This document shows, piece after piece, positions 26,964-38,375 of a stretch of 64,000 bases of DNA (position 1 is the first letter of the stretch; every line of letters begins with the position of its first letter). Where the stretch lies: positions 21,297-85,296 of the forward strand of contig JAGVUA010000065.1 of assembly GCA_019136545.1 (NCBI GenBank), in the 5' to 3' direction. Below the pieces are notes generated by a model that ran no database searches, was not told the origin of the DNA, and saw only the letters and a program-made list of their open reading frames with translations. Origin of the DNA: Betaproteobacteria bacterium. GTDB taxonomy: Bacteria; Pseudomonadota; Gammaproteobacteria; Burkholderiales; Rhodocyclaceae. A program made the translations under genes and the position numbers.

Positions 26964-27728
26964 CTACTGGCTCGATCCGGCTTCGATCTCGCGCAGTAGT
27001 TGCGCTTCTTCCTTGCTCAAGCTGCGAGCACGTTGCGCCAGCCATTCGGCAAACAACTCCGGGCGGCGCTCCCGGGTCCGCGCCAGCGACGTCTTCAATC
27101 GCCAGCGACGGATGTTCTCGTGATGCCCGGACAACAACACGTCCGGCACCGCCATTCCTTCATACACCTCCGGCCGCGTGTAATGGGGGCAATCCAGCAA
27201 ACCCGCCACAAACGACTCCTCGACCGCCGAGGCATCGTCGTTCAACGCTCCCGGCAACTGCCTGACGCAAGCATCGATCAGGGCCATCGCAGCAATCTCG
27301 CCACCCGACAGCACGAAATCCCCCAGGGAGATTTCCTCGTCGACACAACGCCCGATCAGGCGCTCATCCACACCTTCGTAACGACCACAGAGAAGTATCG
27401 CCCCCTCCGTTGCCGCCAGTTCGCAGACCCTGCGGTGAGCCAGCGGCCTGCCCTGCGGCGACAGGTAGATCACCCTGCCGCCACCGTCGCGAGCCCGCTT
27501 GGCGGCGTCGATCGCCTTCTCGAGCGGACCCGGCATCATCACCATTCCCGGCCCACCGCCGAACGGCCGATCATCGACGGTCCGATAGGCATTTTCCGCC
27601 CAGTCGCGCGGGTTCCACGCCGCAAACCGCCAAATCCCCCGTTCCAGCGCCCGTCGCGTGATTCCCGCACCGGTCACCGCCGCGAACATCTCGGGAAAAA
27701 GCGTGACGACATCGAAACGCAGCGTCAC
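26964..27728 (-). CDS. trmD: tRNA (guanine-N1-)-methyltransferase
   Basis: A 254-residue SPOUT methyltransferase that makes m1G37 in tRNA, preventing frameshifts. [12 protein letters not shown] starts the fold, [13 protein letters not shown] and [13 protein letters not shown] form the knot that binds AdoMet, and [11 protein letters not shown] follows. The GTG at 27728 after GAGGGG gives a normal length. It starts 10 bp after the rimM stop. Confidence 0.97.
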   Translation of the reverse strand: MTLRFDVVTLFPEMFAAVTGAGITRRALERGIWRFAAWNPRDWAENAYRTVDDRPFGGGPGMVMMPGPLEKAIDAAKRARDGGGRVIYLSPQGRPLAHRRVCELAATEGAILLCGRYEGVDERLIGRCVDEEISLGDFVLSGGEIAAMALIDACVRQLPGALNDDASAVEESFVAGLLDCPHYTRPEVYEGMAVPDVLLSGHHENIRRWRLKTSLARTRERRPELFAEWLAQRARSLSKEEAQLLREIEAGSSQ

Positions 27729-27738
27729 CGGCCCCTCG

Positions 27739-28242
27739 TCACCAGTCTTTTTGCCAGGCCACCAGAACTCGGCCACCGGGCACATCCACTTCCTTTACCA
27801 CCTGCGCCACGAACGGCAGCAGCCGTTCGCCCTTATCGTCCTCCTTCACGACCAGCACCTGGTGGGCGCCGGTCTCCACCAAGGAGTCGATCTTCCCGAG
27901 CGACTCGCCCTGCTGGTTCACCACATTCAGGCCCATCAGATCGGCCCAGTAATACTCGCCGCTCCTGTTGCACGGCAACTCGCCGCGCGGCGCGCCGACA
28001 AAGCGGCCATCCGCCATTTCCGCCGCCGTCCGGTCATCGATGCCCGCCAGCTTGACCACCCACGCAGCACCGTGCGCACGCAGGCTTTCGAGATCGAAGG
28101 CCTGCCAATGATCTCCCTCGGCGTCGGCGCCCAACCATAACTGCGACATGTCGCGCCACGCCTGGGGGTCGTCCCCGAACGGCTTGATCTTCAGCCAGCC
28201 GCGCACACCGTATGGGGCGACGATACGCCCCAGAACGACCAT
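27739..28242 (-). CDS. rimM: ribosome maturation factor RimM
   Basis: A 167-residue protein with [21 protein letters not shown] at the N-terminus and a PRC-barrel domain with [24 protein letters not shown]. RimM assists 16S rRNA 3'-domain assembly by binding S19. It lies 5 bp after rpsP. Confidence 0.96.
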   Translation of the reverse strand: MVVLGRIVAPYGVRGWLKIKPFGDDPQAWRDMSQLWLGADAEGDHWQAFDLESLRAHGAAWVVKLAGIDDRTAAEMADGRFVGAPRGELPCNRSGEYYWADLMGLNVVNQQGESLGKIDSLVETGAHQVLVVKEDDKGERLLPFVAQVVKEVDVPGGRVLVAWQKDW

Positions 28243-28247
28243 GCTGA

Positions 28248-28502
28248 TCAGGCGGCTTTCGTCTTCGCCGCTTGCTTGGTCAGACGAGCAGCAGTGGGCG
28301 ACAGGCGCGCACCCTGGCCTTGCCAGTAAGCCAGGCGCTCGGTGTTGATCACCAAGCCTTGCTCGCTCTCGGCCGCAACCGGGTTGTAGTAGCCGATGCG
28401 CTCGACGAAGCGGCCATCGCGGCGATTGCGCGAATCGGTCACCACCATGTTGTAGAAGGGGCGCTTCTTGGCGCCGCTGCGGGCAAGTCGAATGACGACC
28501 AT
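28248..28502 (-). CDS. rpsP: 30S ribosomal protein S16
   Basis: An 84-residue bS16 protein: [39 protein letters not shown] and [15 protein letters not shown] match the family fully. First gene of the operon; a near-consensus sigma70 promoter lies directly upstream. Confidence 0.98.
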   Translation of the reverse strand: MVVIRLARSGAKKRPFYNMVVTDSRNRRDGRFVERIGYYNPVAAESEQGLVINTERLAYWQGQGARLSPTAARLTKQAAKTKAA

Positions 28503-28534
28503 GTGTCGTTCCTTGAAAGCGTAAAAAGCTGGCG

Positions 28535-28562
28535 ATTATAGCCGGAATTCGAACAATATCAA
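28535..28562 (-). promoter_or_regulatory. sigma70 promoter of the rpsP operon
   Basis: -35 TTGATA (28557-28562) and -10 TATAAT (28535-28540) with a 16-bp spacer. The -35 begins right after the pyrF stop codon. Confidence 0.8.
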
Positions 28563-29285
28563 TCAGCTGAATACTTCGGCGATCGTCTGCTGCACCGCCC
28601 GTGCCGCCGCGCCCGGATCGGGCGCCTGCCGAATCGGCCGGCCGACGACGATATAGTCGGCGCCGTTGCGAAACGCTTGCGCAACGTCGACGGTTCGCTT
28701 CTGGTCATCGGCAGGCTTGTTCTCGACCGGGCGGATACCGGGCGTCACCACGAGCAGCTTTTCCCCCAGCTCCTGGCGGATCATCGGCGCTTCGAGGCCG
28801 GAGGAGACGATGCCGTCGACGCCGGTCTCCAGGGCGCGGCGCGCCCGGGACAGCACGAGCTTGTCCACCTCGCAGGCAAAACCAAGATCGTCCAGGTCGC
28901 CCCGATCTAGGCTGGTCAGCACCGTGACCGCGAGGATCTTGAGGTCGCCTTTGTCGCGGGCGGCAGCTTCCATGATGGCCTGGTTGCCATGCACGGTGGC
29001 AAATGTGGCGCCGCTGCCTGCCAGCGCGCGAACGGCCGAGCGCACGGTTTCCGGGACATCGAAGAACTTGAGATCCACGAACACTTGCTTGCCGCCCTTG
29101 ACCAGCCATTCGAGAAGCTCGAAATAGCCTCCGGCCATGAATAATTCGAGGCCGATCTTGTAAAACCGCACGCTCTCGCCCAACTGGCATACCAGCGCTT
29201 TCGCGGCCTCGGCCTCCGGGACGTCGAGGGCGACGATCAGTCGATCGGCGGCTGGAATCGGCTTGCGCGACAACCAAGTGTTCAT
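28563..29285 (-). CDS. pyrF: orotidine 5'-phosphate decarboxylase
   Basis: A 240-residue TIM-barrel enzyme making UMP. LIVALDVPEAEAAKAL opens the fold; the catalytic D-x-K-x-x-D is seen as FVDLKFFDVPETV near 70-82, and ADYIVVGRPIRQAPDP binds phosphate near 215. Normal length. It diverges from the PilZ-like gene at 29374. Confidence 0.97.
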   Translation of the reverse strand: MNTWLSRKPIPAADRLIVALDVPEAEAAKALVCQLGESVRFYKIGLELFMAGGYFELLEWLVKGGKQVFVDLKFFDVPETVRSAVRALAGSGATFATVHGNQAIMEAAARDKGDLKILAVTVLTSLDRGDLDDLGFACEVDKLVLSRARRALETGVDGIVSSGLEAPMIRQELGEKLLVVTPGIRPVENKPADDQKRTVDVAQAFRNGADYIVVGRPIRQAPDPGAAARAVQQTIAEVFS

Positions 29286-29373
29286 GTCGATCCTGCAGCA
29301 TCCGCTGCTATTGGAGGGGCTTGAATTCTACTAGAATCGGGCGGCCGGCCCCTCGGCAACCCGATGCGGTGCC

Positions 29374-30858
29374 ATGACCCTCTCCCTTCGCCCCCAACCT
29401 CAACCGATCCTGCAGAGCGCGCTGGCGTGGCTGAAGGCCCCTGCCGGCGACCCGCTGCACGACCTCGCCGCGCTTCGCCAATACCTGAAGGAGGCGGCGG
29501 AGGCCGTGATCCCGCCGGCGCAGCGGCTGAAACTGCTGGAACTGCTCCAGGCGCGCACCGACTCGACCAGCACCCTCCTGCGGCCAAGGCTGCTCGACGC
29601 CACGCTGCCCCTGCCGCATCGGCTGCGCACCATCGCCCAGGGTCTGCTGGACGTGCGCGGCTTATTGGCGAGCGCGCAATTGAGTTCGCTTCATCAGTTG
29701 GGCACCGATCCGGCGGCCGTTGCCGAGCAGGAGGGCGCTGCGCACTGCATCCGCGTGCTCGCCAACCTTGCCGAGCAGCAGCAGATTGCCCTGATCGTGT
29801 CGACCACTGTGCCGAACGGCCTCTGGCTACAGGCGCAAGAGGCGTTTCGCCTGCTCGAGAAGGCGGGAGGCGTCAGCGATGATGGCGCCGGCCGAGACTC
29901 GCTCAAGATCATGCTGGCGCTGGTGGCAGCGCAACCCGAAGCCTTCACCGCGCGCGAAGTTGCGTTCCTGATCGAGTATCTGCGCCAATATGGTTCGATG
30001 GTGGAGCTGAGCCCGCAGCCGTCCCCGCCATTGGAGCGCTGGTACTGGCTCGAACAAAGCCGCGACCTGCCGCCCGTCGCCATCGCCCGCCGCCAACCGC
30101 CCAGCCAGGGAACGCTGCTCTATTTCTCCTGCGCCGCCTTGGGCAAGATCGCCAGTCAGCACCTGATTCAGCTGGCCAACGGTCGATCGCCGGAAGAACT
30201 GCAGCTGCCCGCCAACAGCATCGATGAATATCGCGAGGTACTGGTTCGCGCACAGCAGCGTTGGTCATCGGTGCCGCGCCGCCACTCGCATCGCCGGCCA
30301 AGTCATTATCGCGTCGAAATCTGCGCGCGCATCCAGACGCTCTGGCGCTTGTTGCACGACGGCGCGCCAACCAAAGTCAGCCGTGACGCAACGCCGATCA
30401 CGGACTGGATGGTGCTCAACGAAAGCCCCAGCGGCTTCGCTTTGATGCATGTCGCGGGCACCATCGACGACCTGGCGCCGGGCGATGCCCTCGGCTTGAG
30501 AACGGCACCCGGTCGACCGTGGAACATCGGACTGATCCGCTGGGCGCGCAGCGACAATCCCGAGCATTTCGAGCTCGGGCTGGAAATGATTTCGCCAACG
30601 GCGATCCCGGTGGAGATCGTCCAGCCGCGGGCGGCAGAATCCCGGCGCTGCACCGCGCTCCTGTTCCCGGCGGCATCCGGCCTCGACCGCAGCGAAACGC
30701 TCATGACCCGGCGCGGCCAGCTGGACACCGGGGCATTCACGCTGATTCGGGAAACCGACCATAGGCTGCAGATCACCCAGTGCCAGACCCATCATCTGGT
30801 GCTGCAAACTTCGAAGATAGAAATCTTCGAGTTCAGGCGGGACTTTTCCCCCGAGTAG
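29374..30858 (+). CDS. uncharacterised protein with PilZ-like C-terminal region
   Basis: A 494-residue soluble protein I cannot name with certainty. The first ~230 residues are mostly helical and Leu/Ala-rich without clear motifs. From about 305 the segment RRPSHYRVEI, followed near 350 by WMVLNESPSGFALM, resembles a degenerate PilZ fold (an Arg-rich turn, then N-x-S-x-x-G), the fold that binds cyclic di-GMP; binding here is unproven. A 24-bp repeat copy encodes KVSRDATP between the two motifs. The 3' end overlaps the convergent YihY-family gene by 26 nt. Confidence 0.6.
   Translation: MTLSLRPQPQPILQSALAWLKAPAGDPLHDLAALRQYLKEAAEAVIPPAQRLKLLELLQARTDSTSTLLRPRLLDATLPLPHRLRTIAQGLLDVRGLLASAQLSSLHQLGTDPAAVAEQEGAAHCIRVLANLAEQQQIALIVSTTVPNGLWLQAQEAFRLLEKAGGVSDDGAGRDSLKIMLALVAAQPEAFTAREVAFLIEYLRQYGSMVELSPQPSPPLERWYWLEQSRDLPPVAIARRQPPSQGTLLYFSCAALGKIASQHLIQLANGRSPEELQLPANSIDEYREVLVRAQQRWSSVPRRHSHRRPSHYRVEICARIQTLWRLLHDGAPTKVSRDATPITDWMVLNESPSGFALMHVAGTIDDLAPGDALGLRTAPGRPWNIGLIRWARSDNPEHFELGLEMISPTAIPVEIVQPRAAESRRCTALLFPAASGLDRSETLMTRRGQLDTGAFTLIRETDHRLQITQCQTHHLVLQTSKIEIFEFRRDFSPE
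30373..30396 (+). repeat. 24-bp dispersed motif, copy 7 (in the PilZ-like gene)
   Basis: Core AAAGTCAG, then CCGTGACGCAA, then CGCCG; read in frame as KVSRDATP. Confidence 0.8.
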
Positions 30859-31678
30859 CCGACGGGGTGCCGATGGCCTTGGGCAATTCGGCCGTCACCA
30901 GCGCGCCGATCAGTATGACCGTCCAGGACGCATACAGCCAGACGAGAAATATCGGCAACGCGGCAAAGGACCCATAGATCAGCGCATAGGTCGGGAATTT
31001 CGTGATGTACAGGCCGAACAGCTGCTGCATGCCCAGAAATCCGCCGGCAGCCAGCAGCCCGCCGATGGCGGCGTGCCAGCGCGACACGCTCCGGTTGGGC
31101 ACGCCCCAGTAAAACAGCGCGAACAGCCCGGCGACAAAGCCGAAAGACATGGCGCGAAACACCATGGTCGTGACCCAGGTAGGTTCGGCGATCAGTCCCA
31201 GCGAGACGCTCGCCAGATAGGTCGTAGCGGCCAAGCCAGCGCCGAAGAGCAACGGCCCGAGGAGCAGGGCGAGGCCATGGATCCAGAGCCTTCTCAACAG
31301 GGAACGCGACGCGCGAACTTTCCAGATGGCATTGAAGGCATGCTCGATGGTCAGCATCTGCATCAGCGCGGTGGCGGCGAGCGCGGCAATGCCGATCATC
31401 GTCACCTGCCCGGCACGGCCGGCGAACTGGCCGACGACCTTGGCGATCACGGCGCCCGCCTTCTCGGGCAAGAGATTCGCCAGCAGGAACCTCTCGAGCG
31501 CCTTGCCGATCGAGGCTGCGAAGGGCAGATGATCGATCAAGGCCGCGGCGACGATGATCATGGGCACCAGGCCGAGCAAAGTGGCGAAACTCAACGCGGC
31601 GGCCGTCTGCGCCAGGCGCTCGGTCCGAAACCGCTCGAAAACCAGTACCGGCAGACGGAAAGGCGCCGAGAGAACCAT
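30833..31678 (-). CDS. YihY/virulence factor BrkB family membrane protein
   Basis: A 281-residue protein with six membrane segments. QTAAALSFATLLGLVPMIIV, IEHAFNAIW and WHAAIGGLLAAGGFLGMQQLFGLY match the YihY/BrkB family (once mis-called RNase BN). Function is not firmly known. It shares a 26-bp tail overlap with the convergent PilZ-like gene and lies 23 bp after leuA on the same strand. Confidence 0.9.
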   Translation of the reverse strand: MVLSAPFRLPVLVFERFRTERLAQTAAALSFATLLGLVPMIIVAAALIDHLPFAASIGKALERFLLANLLPEKAGAVIAKVVGQFAGRAGQVTMIGIAALAATALMQMLTIEHAFNAIWKVRASRSLLRRLWIHGLALLLGPLLFGAGLAATTYLASVSLGLIAEPTWVTTMVFRAMSFGFVAGLFALFYWGVPNRSVSRWHAAIGGLLAAGGFLGMQQLFGLYITKFPTYALIYGSFAALPIFLVWLYASWTVILIGALVTAELPKAIGTPSATRGKSPA

Positions 31679-31701
31679 GGCAGTCCCGACCGTCGCGCCG
31701 A

Positions 31702-33240
31702 TTACAACTGCGGATTGAGCCGCTCGTTGCCCTGGTAAAGCCGATTCAGCGCATTGAGGTAAGCCTTTGCCGAGGCAACGACGATGTCGGTGTCGGCGCC
31801 CTGGCCGTTGACGATGCGTCCGCCGCTGGCAAGCCGCACGGTGACTTCACCTTGCGCATCCGTGCCGGTAGTGATCGCATTGACCGAGTAGAGCAGCAGT
31901 TCCGAGCCGCTGCCGACGACGCTTTCGATCGCCTTGAGGGCAGCATCGACGGGGCCGCCGCCGTCCGCTTCGGCGTGCCGTTCGACGCCGCCGACCGACA
32001 ACGTCAATTCCGCGTGAGGAATCTCCCCCGTCTCGGAATGGAACTTGAACGACACCAATTTGTAATGCTCGTGCGCCGGCGGCAGGCTTTCATCGGACAT
32101 CAAGGCCTGCAAATCTTCGTCGAAAATGTCGTGCTTCTTGTCGGCCAGTTCCTTGAATCTCGCGAACGCGGCGTTGATCGCCTCTTCGCTGTTCACCGGG
32201 ATGCCAAGTTCCTGCAAACGGTTCTTGAAGGCATTGCGGCCCGAGTGCTTGCCCAGCACAAGCTTGTTCTGGGTCCAGCCCACGTCTTCCGCGCGCATGA
32301 TCTCGTAGGTCTCGCGATGCTTGAGCACGCCGTCCTGATGGATGCCGGACTCGTGGGCAAAGGCGTTGGCGCCGACGATCGCCTTGTTCGGCTGTACCGG
32401 ATAGCCGGTGATCTGGGCAACGAGGCGCGACGCCGGCACGATCTGGGTGGCATCGATGCCGGTTTCCAGATGGAAGATGTCCGTGCGCGTCTTCACGGCC
32501 ATCACGATTTCTTCCAGCGACGCATTGCCGGCGCGCTCGCCCAAACCATTGATGGTGCATTCGACCTGGCGCGCCCCCGCCTGCACGGCGGCGAGCGAAT
32601 TGGCCACCGCCATGCCGAGGTCGTTGTGACAATGCGTCGACCAGACCACCCGGTCGGCGTCCTTCACGCGTCCGATCAGCGTCCGCATGCGCTCGCCCCA
32701 AATGGAAGGCACGCTGTAGCCCACGGTATCGGGCACGTTGATGGTCCGCGCGCCGGCGGCGATCACCGCATCAAAGATCCGGCAGAGGAAATCGATGTCG
32801 GAGCGAACCGCATCCTCGGCGGAAAACTCGACGTCGTCGGTGTATTCGCGGGCGATGCCGATGGCCTTGACCGCCGCCTCGAGCACCTCATCCGGCGTCA
32901 TCCGCAACTTCTTTTCCATGTGGATCGGGCTGGTGGCGATGAAAGTGTGGATGCGGCCCGAGCGCGCCGGCCTGATCGCCTCGCCGGCGCGACGAATGTC
33001 ATTCTCGTTGGCGCGGGCCAGCGAGCACACCGTGGAGTCCCTGACGGTCTCGGCGATGGTCTTGATGGCGTTGAAGTCGCCGGGAGACGCGGCTGCAAAA
33101 CCGGCCTCGATCACGTCGACGCGCATGCGTTCGAGTTGCCGGGCGACACGCAGCTTTTCCTCCTGCGTCATGGATGCGCCGGGGCTCTGTTCGCCATCGC
33201 GGAGCGTGGTGTCGAATATGATCAATTTCTCTTTGGCCAT
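31702..33240 (-). CDS. leuA: 2-isopropylmalate synthase
   Basis: A 512-residue enzyme committing 2-ketoisovalerate and acetyl-CoA to leucine synthesis. [16 protein letters not shown] is the HMGL active-site opening, [19 protein letters not shown] near 195 holds metal ligands, and [13 protein letters not shown] follows. The C-terminal regulatory LeuA dimer domain (about 365-505) allows leucine feedback. Upstream are a possible Leu-rich leader ORF and a hairpin. It belongs with ilvBNC nearby in branched-chain amino-acid synthesis. Confidence 0.98.
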   Translation of the reverse strand: MAKEKLIIFDTTLRDGEQSPGASMTQEEKLRVARQLERMRVDVIEAGFAAASPGDFNAIKTIAETVRDSTVCSLARANENDIRRAGEAIRPARSGRIHTFIATSPIHMEKKLRMTPDEVLEAAVKAIGIAREYTDDVEFSAEDAVRSDIDFLCRIFDAVIAAGARTINVPDTVGYSVPSIWGERMRTLIGRVKDADRVVWSTHCHNDLGMAVANSLAAVQAGARQVECTINGLGERAGNASLEEIVMAVKTRTDIFHLETGIDATQIVPASRLVAQITGYPVQPNKAIVGANAFAHESGIHQDGVLKHRETYEIMRAEDVGWTQNKLVLGKHSGRNAFKNRLQELGIPVNSEEAINAAFARFKELADKKHDIFDEDLQALMSDESLPPAHEHYKLVSFKFHSETGEIPHAELTLSVGGVERHAEADGGGPVDAALKAIESVVGSGSELLLYSVNAITTGTDAQGEVTVRLASGGRIVNGQGADTDIVVASAKAYLNALNRLYQGNERLNPQL

Positions 33241-33342
33241 GATCGTCTCCTGTCGGATTAATTAGGGGTCGAAAATAATTCGAGGCGCCCGGGGCGCTCG
33301 GCCTTCGGGCAGGGGAAACCTGGATTGTGGGGTATGGGTCTG

Positions 33343-33429
33343 CTAGCGCGCGCGGCGCAGCAGCGGCCGGGCCAGCAGGAAGCCGGACAGGGCAAGGAAA
33401 GTGGCGGCGAGGAAAATTGTCGCGAACAT
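33343..33429 (-). CDS. candidate leuA leader peptide / small membrane peptide
   Basis: A 28-codon ORF beginning MFATIFLAATFLALSGFLL and ending in an Arg-rich tail. Seven of its residues are Leu. It lies 103 nt upstream of leuA on the same strand; a hairpin (CGAGCGC/GCGCCTCG with one bulge) followed by AATTATTTT lies between them. It could be an attenuation leader or a tiny one-span membrane protein. No strong ribosome site is visible. Confidence 0.3.
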   Translation of the reverse strand: MFATIFLAATFLALSGFLLARPLLRRAR

Positions 33430-33448
33430 GGCGCCGAATATAGCTGCT

Positions 33449-34216
33449 TTATTCGGGCCGCGCAACAGTTCGACGGCGCCCGCTTGCCTGCCACGCCGTC
33501 ATGATGTAGCCCGACAGCGCGTAAGCGAGGAACAGCGCAAACAGGACGCCGGGAGGATAGCTGGACACCAGCGCGAAGCCGACCGCAAAGGCGACCACGA
33601 TGATGAAAGGCACGCTTTTTCTCAGGTTGATATCCTTGCCCGACCAGTAGCGGATATTGCTGACCATGGTGATGCCGGCGAACATGGTGAGCGCGCAGGC
33701 GTACCAGCGGGCGTCTTCCCCGCTCCAGCCGTTGTCGATCATCACCCAGACCAGGCCCGCCACCAGGGCGGCGGCGGCCGGACTGGGCAGCCCCTGGAAA
33801 TAGCGCTTGTCGACGACGTCGATGTTGGTGTTGAAACGCGCCAGACGCAAGGCGGCGCCGGCGCAATAGATGAACGCGGCGATCCAGCCGAGCTTGCCCA
33901 ATCCCTTGAGCGCCCATTCATAGATCACCAGCGCCGGCGCCACGCCAAAGGACACCATGTCCGACAAAGAATCGTACTCGGCGCCAAAAGCGCTCTGGGT
34001 ATGGGTCAGGCGGGCAACGCGGCCATCCAGCCCGTCGAACACCATGGCTAGAAAAATCGCTACGGCCGATATCTCGAAACGCTGGTTCATGGCCTGGACG
34101 ATGGCGAAGAATCCGGCGAACAGCGCTGCCGTGGTAAACAGATTGGGCAGTATGTAGATGCCGCGTCGGCGGATCTCGGTCTTCGTCAGCGCGTTGCGAG
34201 GCCGCAATACCGTCAT
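33449..34216 (-). CDS. pssA: CDP-diacylglycerol-serine O-phosphatidyltransferase
   Basis: A 255-residue inner-membrane enzyme making phosphatidylserine. The CDP-alcohol phosphotransferase motif is visible as DGLDGRVARLTHTQSAFGAEYDSLSD (about 60-85, split by a turn). About eight hydrophobic segments. It precedes psd's product in the phosphatidylethanolamine pathway, and psd lies just upstream on the same strand. Confidence 0.95.
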   Translation of the reverse strand: MTVLRPRNALTKTEIRRRGIYILPNLFTTAALFAGFFAIVQAMNQRFEISAVAIFLAMVFDGLDGRVARLTHTQSAFGAEYDSLSDMVSFGVAPALVIYEWALKGLGKLGWIAAFIYCAGAALRLARFNTNIDVVDKRYFQGLPSPAAAALVAGLVWVMIDNGWSGEDARWYACALTMFAGITMVSNIRYWSGKDINLRKSVPFIIVVAFAVGFALVSSYPPGVLFALFLAYALSGYIMTAWQASGRRRTVARPE

Positions 34217-34265
34217 CGGGAACTATCCGCTTGTTTGTCGCGCCGGGACATCACGGCACAGCGCA

Positions 34266-34289
34266 AAAGTCAGTCATGGCAGCACGGCG
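34266..34289 (+). repeat. 24-bp dispersed motif, copy 8 (psd 3' end)
   Basis: Core AAAGTCAG, then TCATGGCAGCA, then CGGCG. It overlaps the psd stop codon and last codons. Confidence 0.7.
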
Positions 34290-34918
34290 AGGATGGTGCT
34301 GGTGGCGCGCACCTTGTCGCCGATCGTCACGCGCACCCGCACGTCGGCGGGAAGATAAAGGTCGACGCGGGAGCCAAAACGGATGAAGCCGTAGCGCTGC
34401 CCGCGCGCCAGTGTCGCCCCGGCCTCGACGTAGCACAGGATGCGCCGCGCGATCAGCCCAGCCACTTGCACGCAGGTGACATCCTGCCCCGCAGCCGTGC
34501 GGATATGCAGCGCGTTGCGCTCGTTCTCGGTCGATGCCTTGTCGAGATCGGCGTTGACGAAGCTCCCCGGGTTGTACCAGCGCGCCCTGACTTCGCCATC
34601 GACCGGGCTGCGATTGGAGTGCACATTGAAGACGTTCATGAAAACGCTGATCTTCAGGGCATTCCTGTCGAGCCAAGGATCATGGGCGGACTGGATGGCA
34701 ACGATTCTCCCGTCGGCAGGCGACAGCACACTGCCGGCGTCACCCGGAATTTCGCGTGCCGGATCGCGAAAGAACTGCAGGACGAAGAGCGCGACGATCC
34801 AGAAAGGCAGGGACCAGGCAAAGCCGACCAGCCACGCCGCGATCGCTGCGCCCCCCACCGCTGCCGCGATAAACGGCCAACCTTCGCGGGCGATCAAGGG
34901 ATGAGGATAGGAATGCAT
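34274..34918 (-). CDS. psd: phosphatidylserine decarboxylase proenzyme
   Basis: A 214-residue short-type Psd. The self-cleavage site is the Gly-Ser of [14 protein letters not shown] near 182, giving a pyruvoyl cofactor and alpha/beta chains. [11 protein letters not shown] supplies conserved active-site residues. N-terminal hydrophobic segments anchor it. The ATG at 34918 is preferred. Its last codons and TGA lie inside a copy of the 24-bp motif. It makes phosphatidylethanolamine. Confidence 0.96.
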   Translation of the reverse strand: MHSYPHPLIAREGWPFIAAAVGGAAIAAWLVGFAWSLPFWIVALFVLQFFRDPAREIPGDAGSVLSPADGRIVAIQSAHDPWLDRNALKISVFMNVFNVHSNRSPVDGEVRARWYNPGSFVNADLDKASTENERNALHIRTAAGQDVTCVQVAGLIARRILCYVEAGATLARGQRYGFIRFGSRVDLYLPADVRVRVTIGDKVRATSTILAVLP

Positions 34919-34935
34919 GGTTCGGGATCTCAAGC

Positions 34936-34961
34936 AAAAAGGGCACAGCCTCGCCGTGCCC
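34936..34961 (-). terminator. terminator after ilvC
   Basis: GGGCACGGC, loop GAG, GCTGTGCCC (one G-U pair) followed by TTTTTG on the minus strand, between ilvC and psd. Confidence 0.85.
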
Positions 34962-34985
34962 GATGTGCCATGGCTTGTCGAGGGA

Positions 34986-36549
<1,564 letters not shown>

Positions 36550-36551
36550 GG

Positions 36552-38264
36552 TCAGAGGTCCTCCGCCAGAATCATCTCGGACAAGCCCTTGCCGGCGGCG
36601 ACCATCGGAAAGACGTTGGCTTTCGGGTCGATGATGAAATCCATGAATACAAGGTCGTTCTTGTGCTTCGTAAATGCCTCGCGCAAGGCCGGCTCGACGT
36701 CGGCCGGCTTGTCGATGCGCATGCCGACATGGCCATAAGCCTCCGCCAGCTTGACGAAGTCCGGCAAGGCATCCACATAGGACTCGGCGTAGCGATTGCC
36801 GTGGAACATCTCCTGCCACTGTCTGACCATGCCGAGGTAGCCGTTGTTCAGGTTGATGATCTTGATCGGCAGGCGGAACTGCTTGCAGGTCGATAACTCC
36901 TGAATGCACATCTGGATCGATCCCTCGCCAGTGACGCAGGCCACCTGGGCCTTCGGGTTGGCAAAGCGAACACCCATGGCGGCGGGCAGGCCGAAGCCCA
37001 TGGTGCCCAGGCCCCCGGAGTTGATCCAACGACGAGGCTTGTCGAACTTGTAGAACTGGGCCGCGAACATCTGATGCTGGCCGACATCGGAGGTAATGAA
37101 AGCGTCGCCGCCCGTCACTTCATAGAGCTTCTCGACGACGAACTGCGGAACGATGACGTCCTTGCCCTGCTTGTACTTCAGGCAGTGGCGCCCGCGCCAG
37201 CTCTCGATGTCCTTCCACCACGCCGCCAGCGCCTTGCTGTCCGTCTTGGCTTCAACGGCCGCGAACTGCTTGAGCAATTCGTCCACCACATCCGGAACAT
37301 TGCCGACGATGGGCACATCCACCTTGACGCGCTTCGAGATGCTCGATGGATCGATATCGACGTGGATGATCTTGCGGGAAACCTGTCCAAAGTGGGCTGG
37401 ATTGCCGATCACCCGATCGTCGAAGCGCGCGCCGATCGCCAGAACGACATCGGCATGCTGCATCGCCATGTTGGCTTCGTACGTTCCATGCATGCCCAGC
37501 ATGCCCAGGAACTGCTTGTCGGTCGCAGGGAAGCCGCCAAGGCCCATGAGGGTTTGGGTGATGGGGAAACCCAGCGCATGGGTCAATTTGGTCAGTTTCT
37601 CGGCGGAATCCGAAAGAATGACCCCGCCGCCCGTGTAAATAATCGGTCGCTTGGCTTCGAGCAATATCTGCAGCGCCTTCTTGATCTGTCCGGTATGGCC
37701 CTTGACGACCGGACTATAGGACCGCATGGACACCTGCTTGGGATACTGGAACTCGCTCTTCTGCGTCGTGATGTCCTTGGGGATATCCACCAGCACCGGC
37801 CCCGGCCGGCCGCTGTTGGCCAGATAGAAGGCCTTCTTGATGGTCAGCGCCAGTTCGTCAATGCTCTTGACCAGAAAATTATGCTTAACGCAAGGCCGGG
37901 TGATGCCGACCGTGTCGGCTTCCTGAAAGGCATCCTGGCCGATGTAGGCGGTCGGCACCTGGCCGGTGATCACCACCATGGGAATGGAATCCATGTAGGC
38001 CGTGGCGATACCGGTCACCGCATTGGTGACGCCCGGACCGGACGTGACCATGCAGACGCCGATCTTGTTCGATGAGCGGGAATAAGCGTCCGCGGCATGC
38101 ACGGCACCCTGTTCGTGTCGGACCAGAACATGCTTGATCTGATCCTGTTTGAACAACTCGTCATAAATGAAAAGAACCGAGCCGCCCGGATAACCGAAAA
38201 CGTGCTCAACCTTTTCTTCCTGTAAACACCTGATTACAATCTCAGCGCCAGTCAACTGCATCAT
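36552..38264 (-). CDS. ilvB: acetolactate synthase large subunit
   Basis: A 570-residue TPP and FAD enzyme. The catalytic Glu lies in VRHEQGAVHAADAYSR near 50, and the TPP motif is GEGSIQMCIQEL...NNGYLGMVRQWQ near 448-478. It makes acetolactate or acetohydroxybutyrate. First gene of ilvBNC. Its promoter region holds a nested palindrome. Confidence 0.97.
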   Translation of the reverse strand: MMQLTGAEIVIRCLQEEKVEHVFGYPGGSVLFIYDELFKQDQIKHVLVRHEQGAVHAADAYSRSSNKIGVCMVTSGPGVTNAVTGIATAYMDSIPMVVITGQVPTAYIGQDAFQEADTVGITRPCVKHNFLVKSIDELALTIKKAFYLANSGRPGPVLVDIPKDITTQKSEFQYPKQVSMRSYSPVVKGHTGQIKKALQILLEAKRPIIYTGGGVILSDSAEKLTKLTHALGFPITQTLMGLGGFPATDKQFLGMLGMHGTYEANMAMQHADVVLAIGARFDDRVIGNPAHFGQVSRKIIHVDIDPSSISKRVKVDVPIVGNVPDVVDELLKQFAAVEAKTDSKALAAWWKDIESWRGRHCLKYKQGKDVIVPQFVVEKLYEVTGGDAFITSDVGQHQMFAAQFYKFDKPRRWINSGGLGTMGFGLPAAMGVRFANPKAQVACVTGEGSIQMCIQELSTCKQFRLPIKIINLNNGYLGMVRQWQEMFHGNRYAESYVDALPDFVKLAEAYGHVGMRIDKPADVEPALREAFTKHKNDLVFMDFIIDPKANVFPMVAAGKGLSEMILAEDL

Positions 38265-38302
38265 TTCTTCCCGAATTCGTGGGGATTCGACCCAAAGCGC
38301 GT

Positions 38303-38336
38303 TACCTTACTGTCTCACAGACAGTTGGTCAAGGTA
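38303..38336 (-). promoter_or_regulatory. ilvBNC promoter with nested palindromic operator
   Basis: -35 TTGACC (38327-38332), 17-bp spacer, -10 TAAGGT (38304-38309). The spacer and its edges contain a perfect inverted repeat ACTGTCT-N3-AGACAGT inside an outer TACCTT/AAGGTA pair. A protein bound there would block RNA polymerase; the divergent sigma-factor gene could share control. Confidence 0.5.
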
Positions 38337-38375
38337 GCGCGCGGCCAGCCGACTGCAAACAGTTGCCATTATTGC

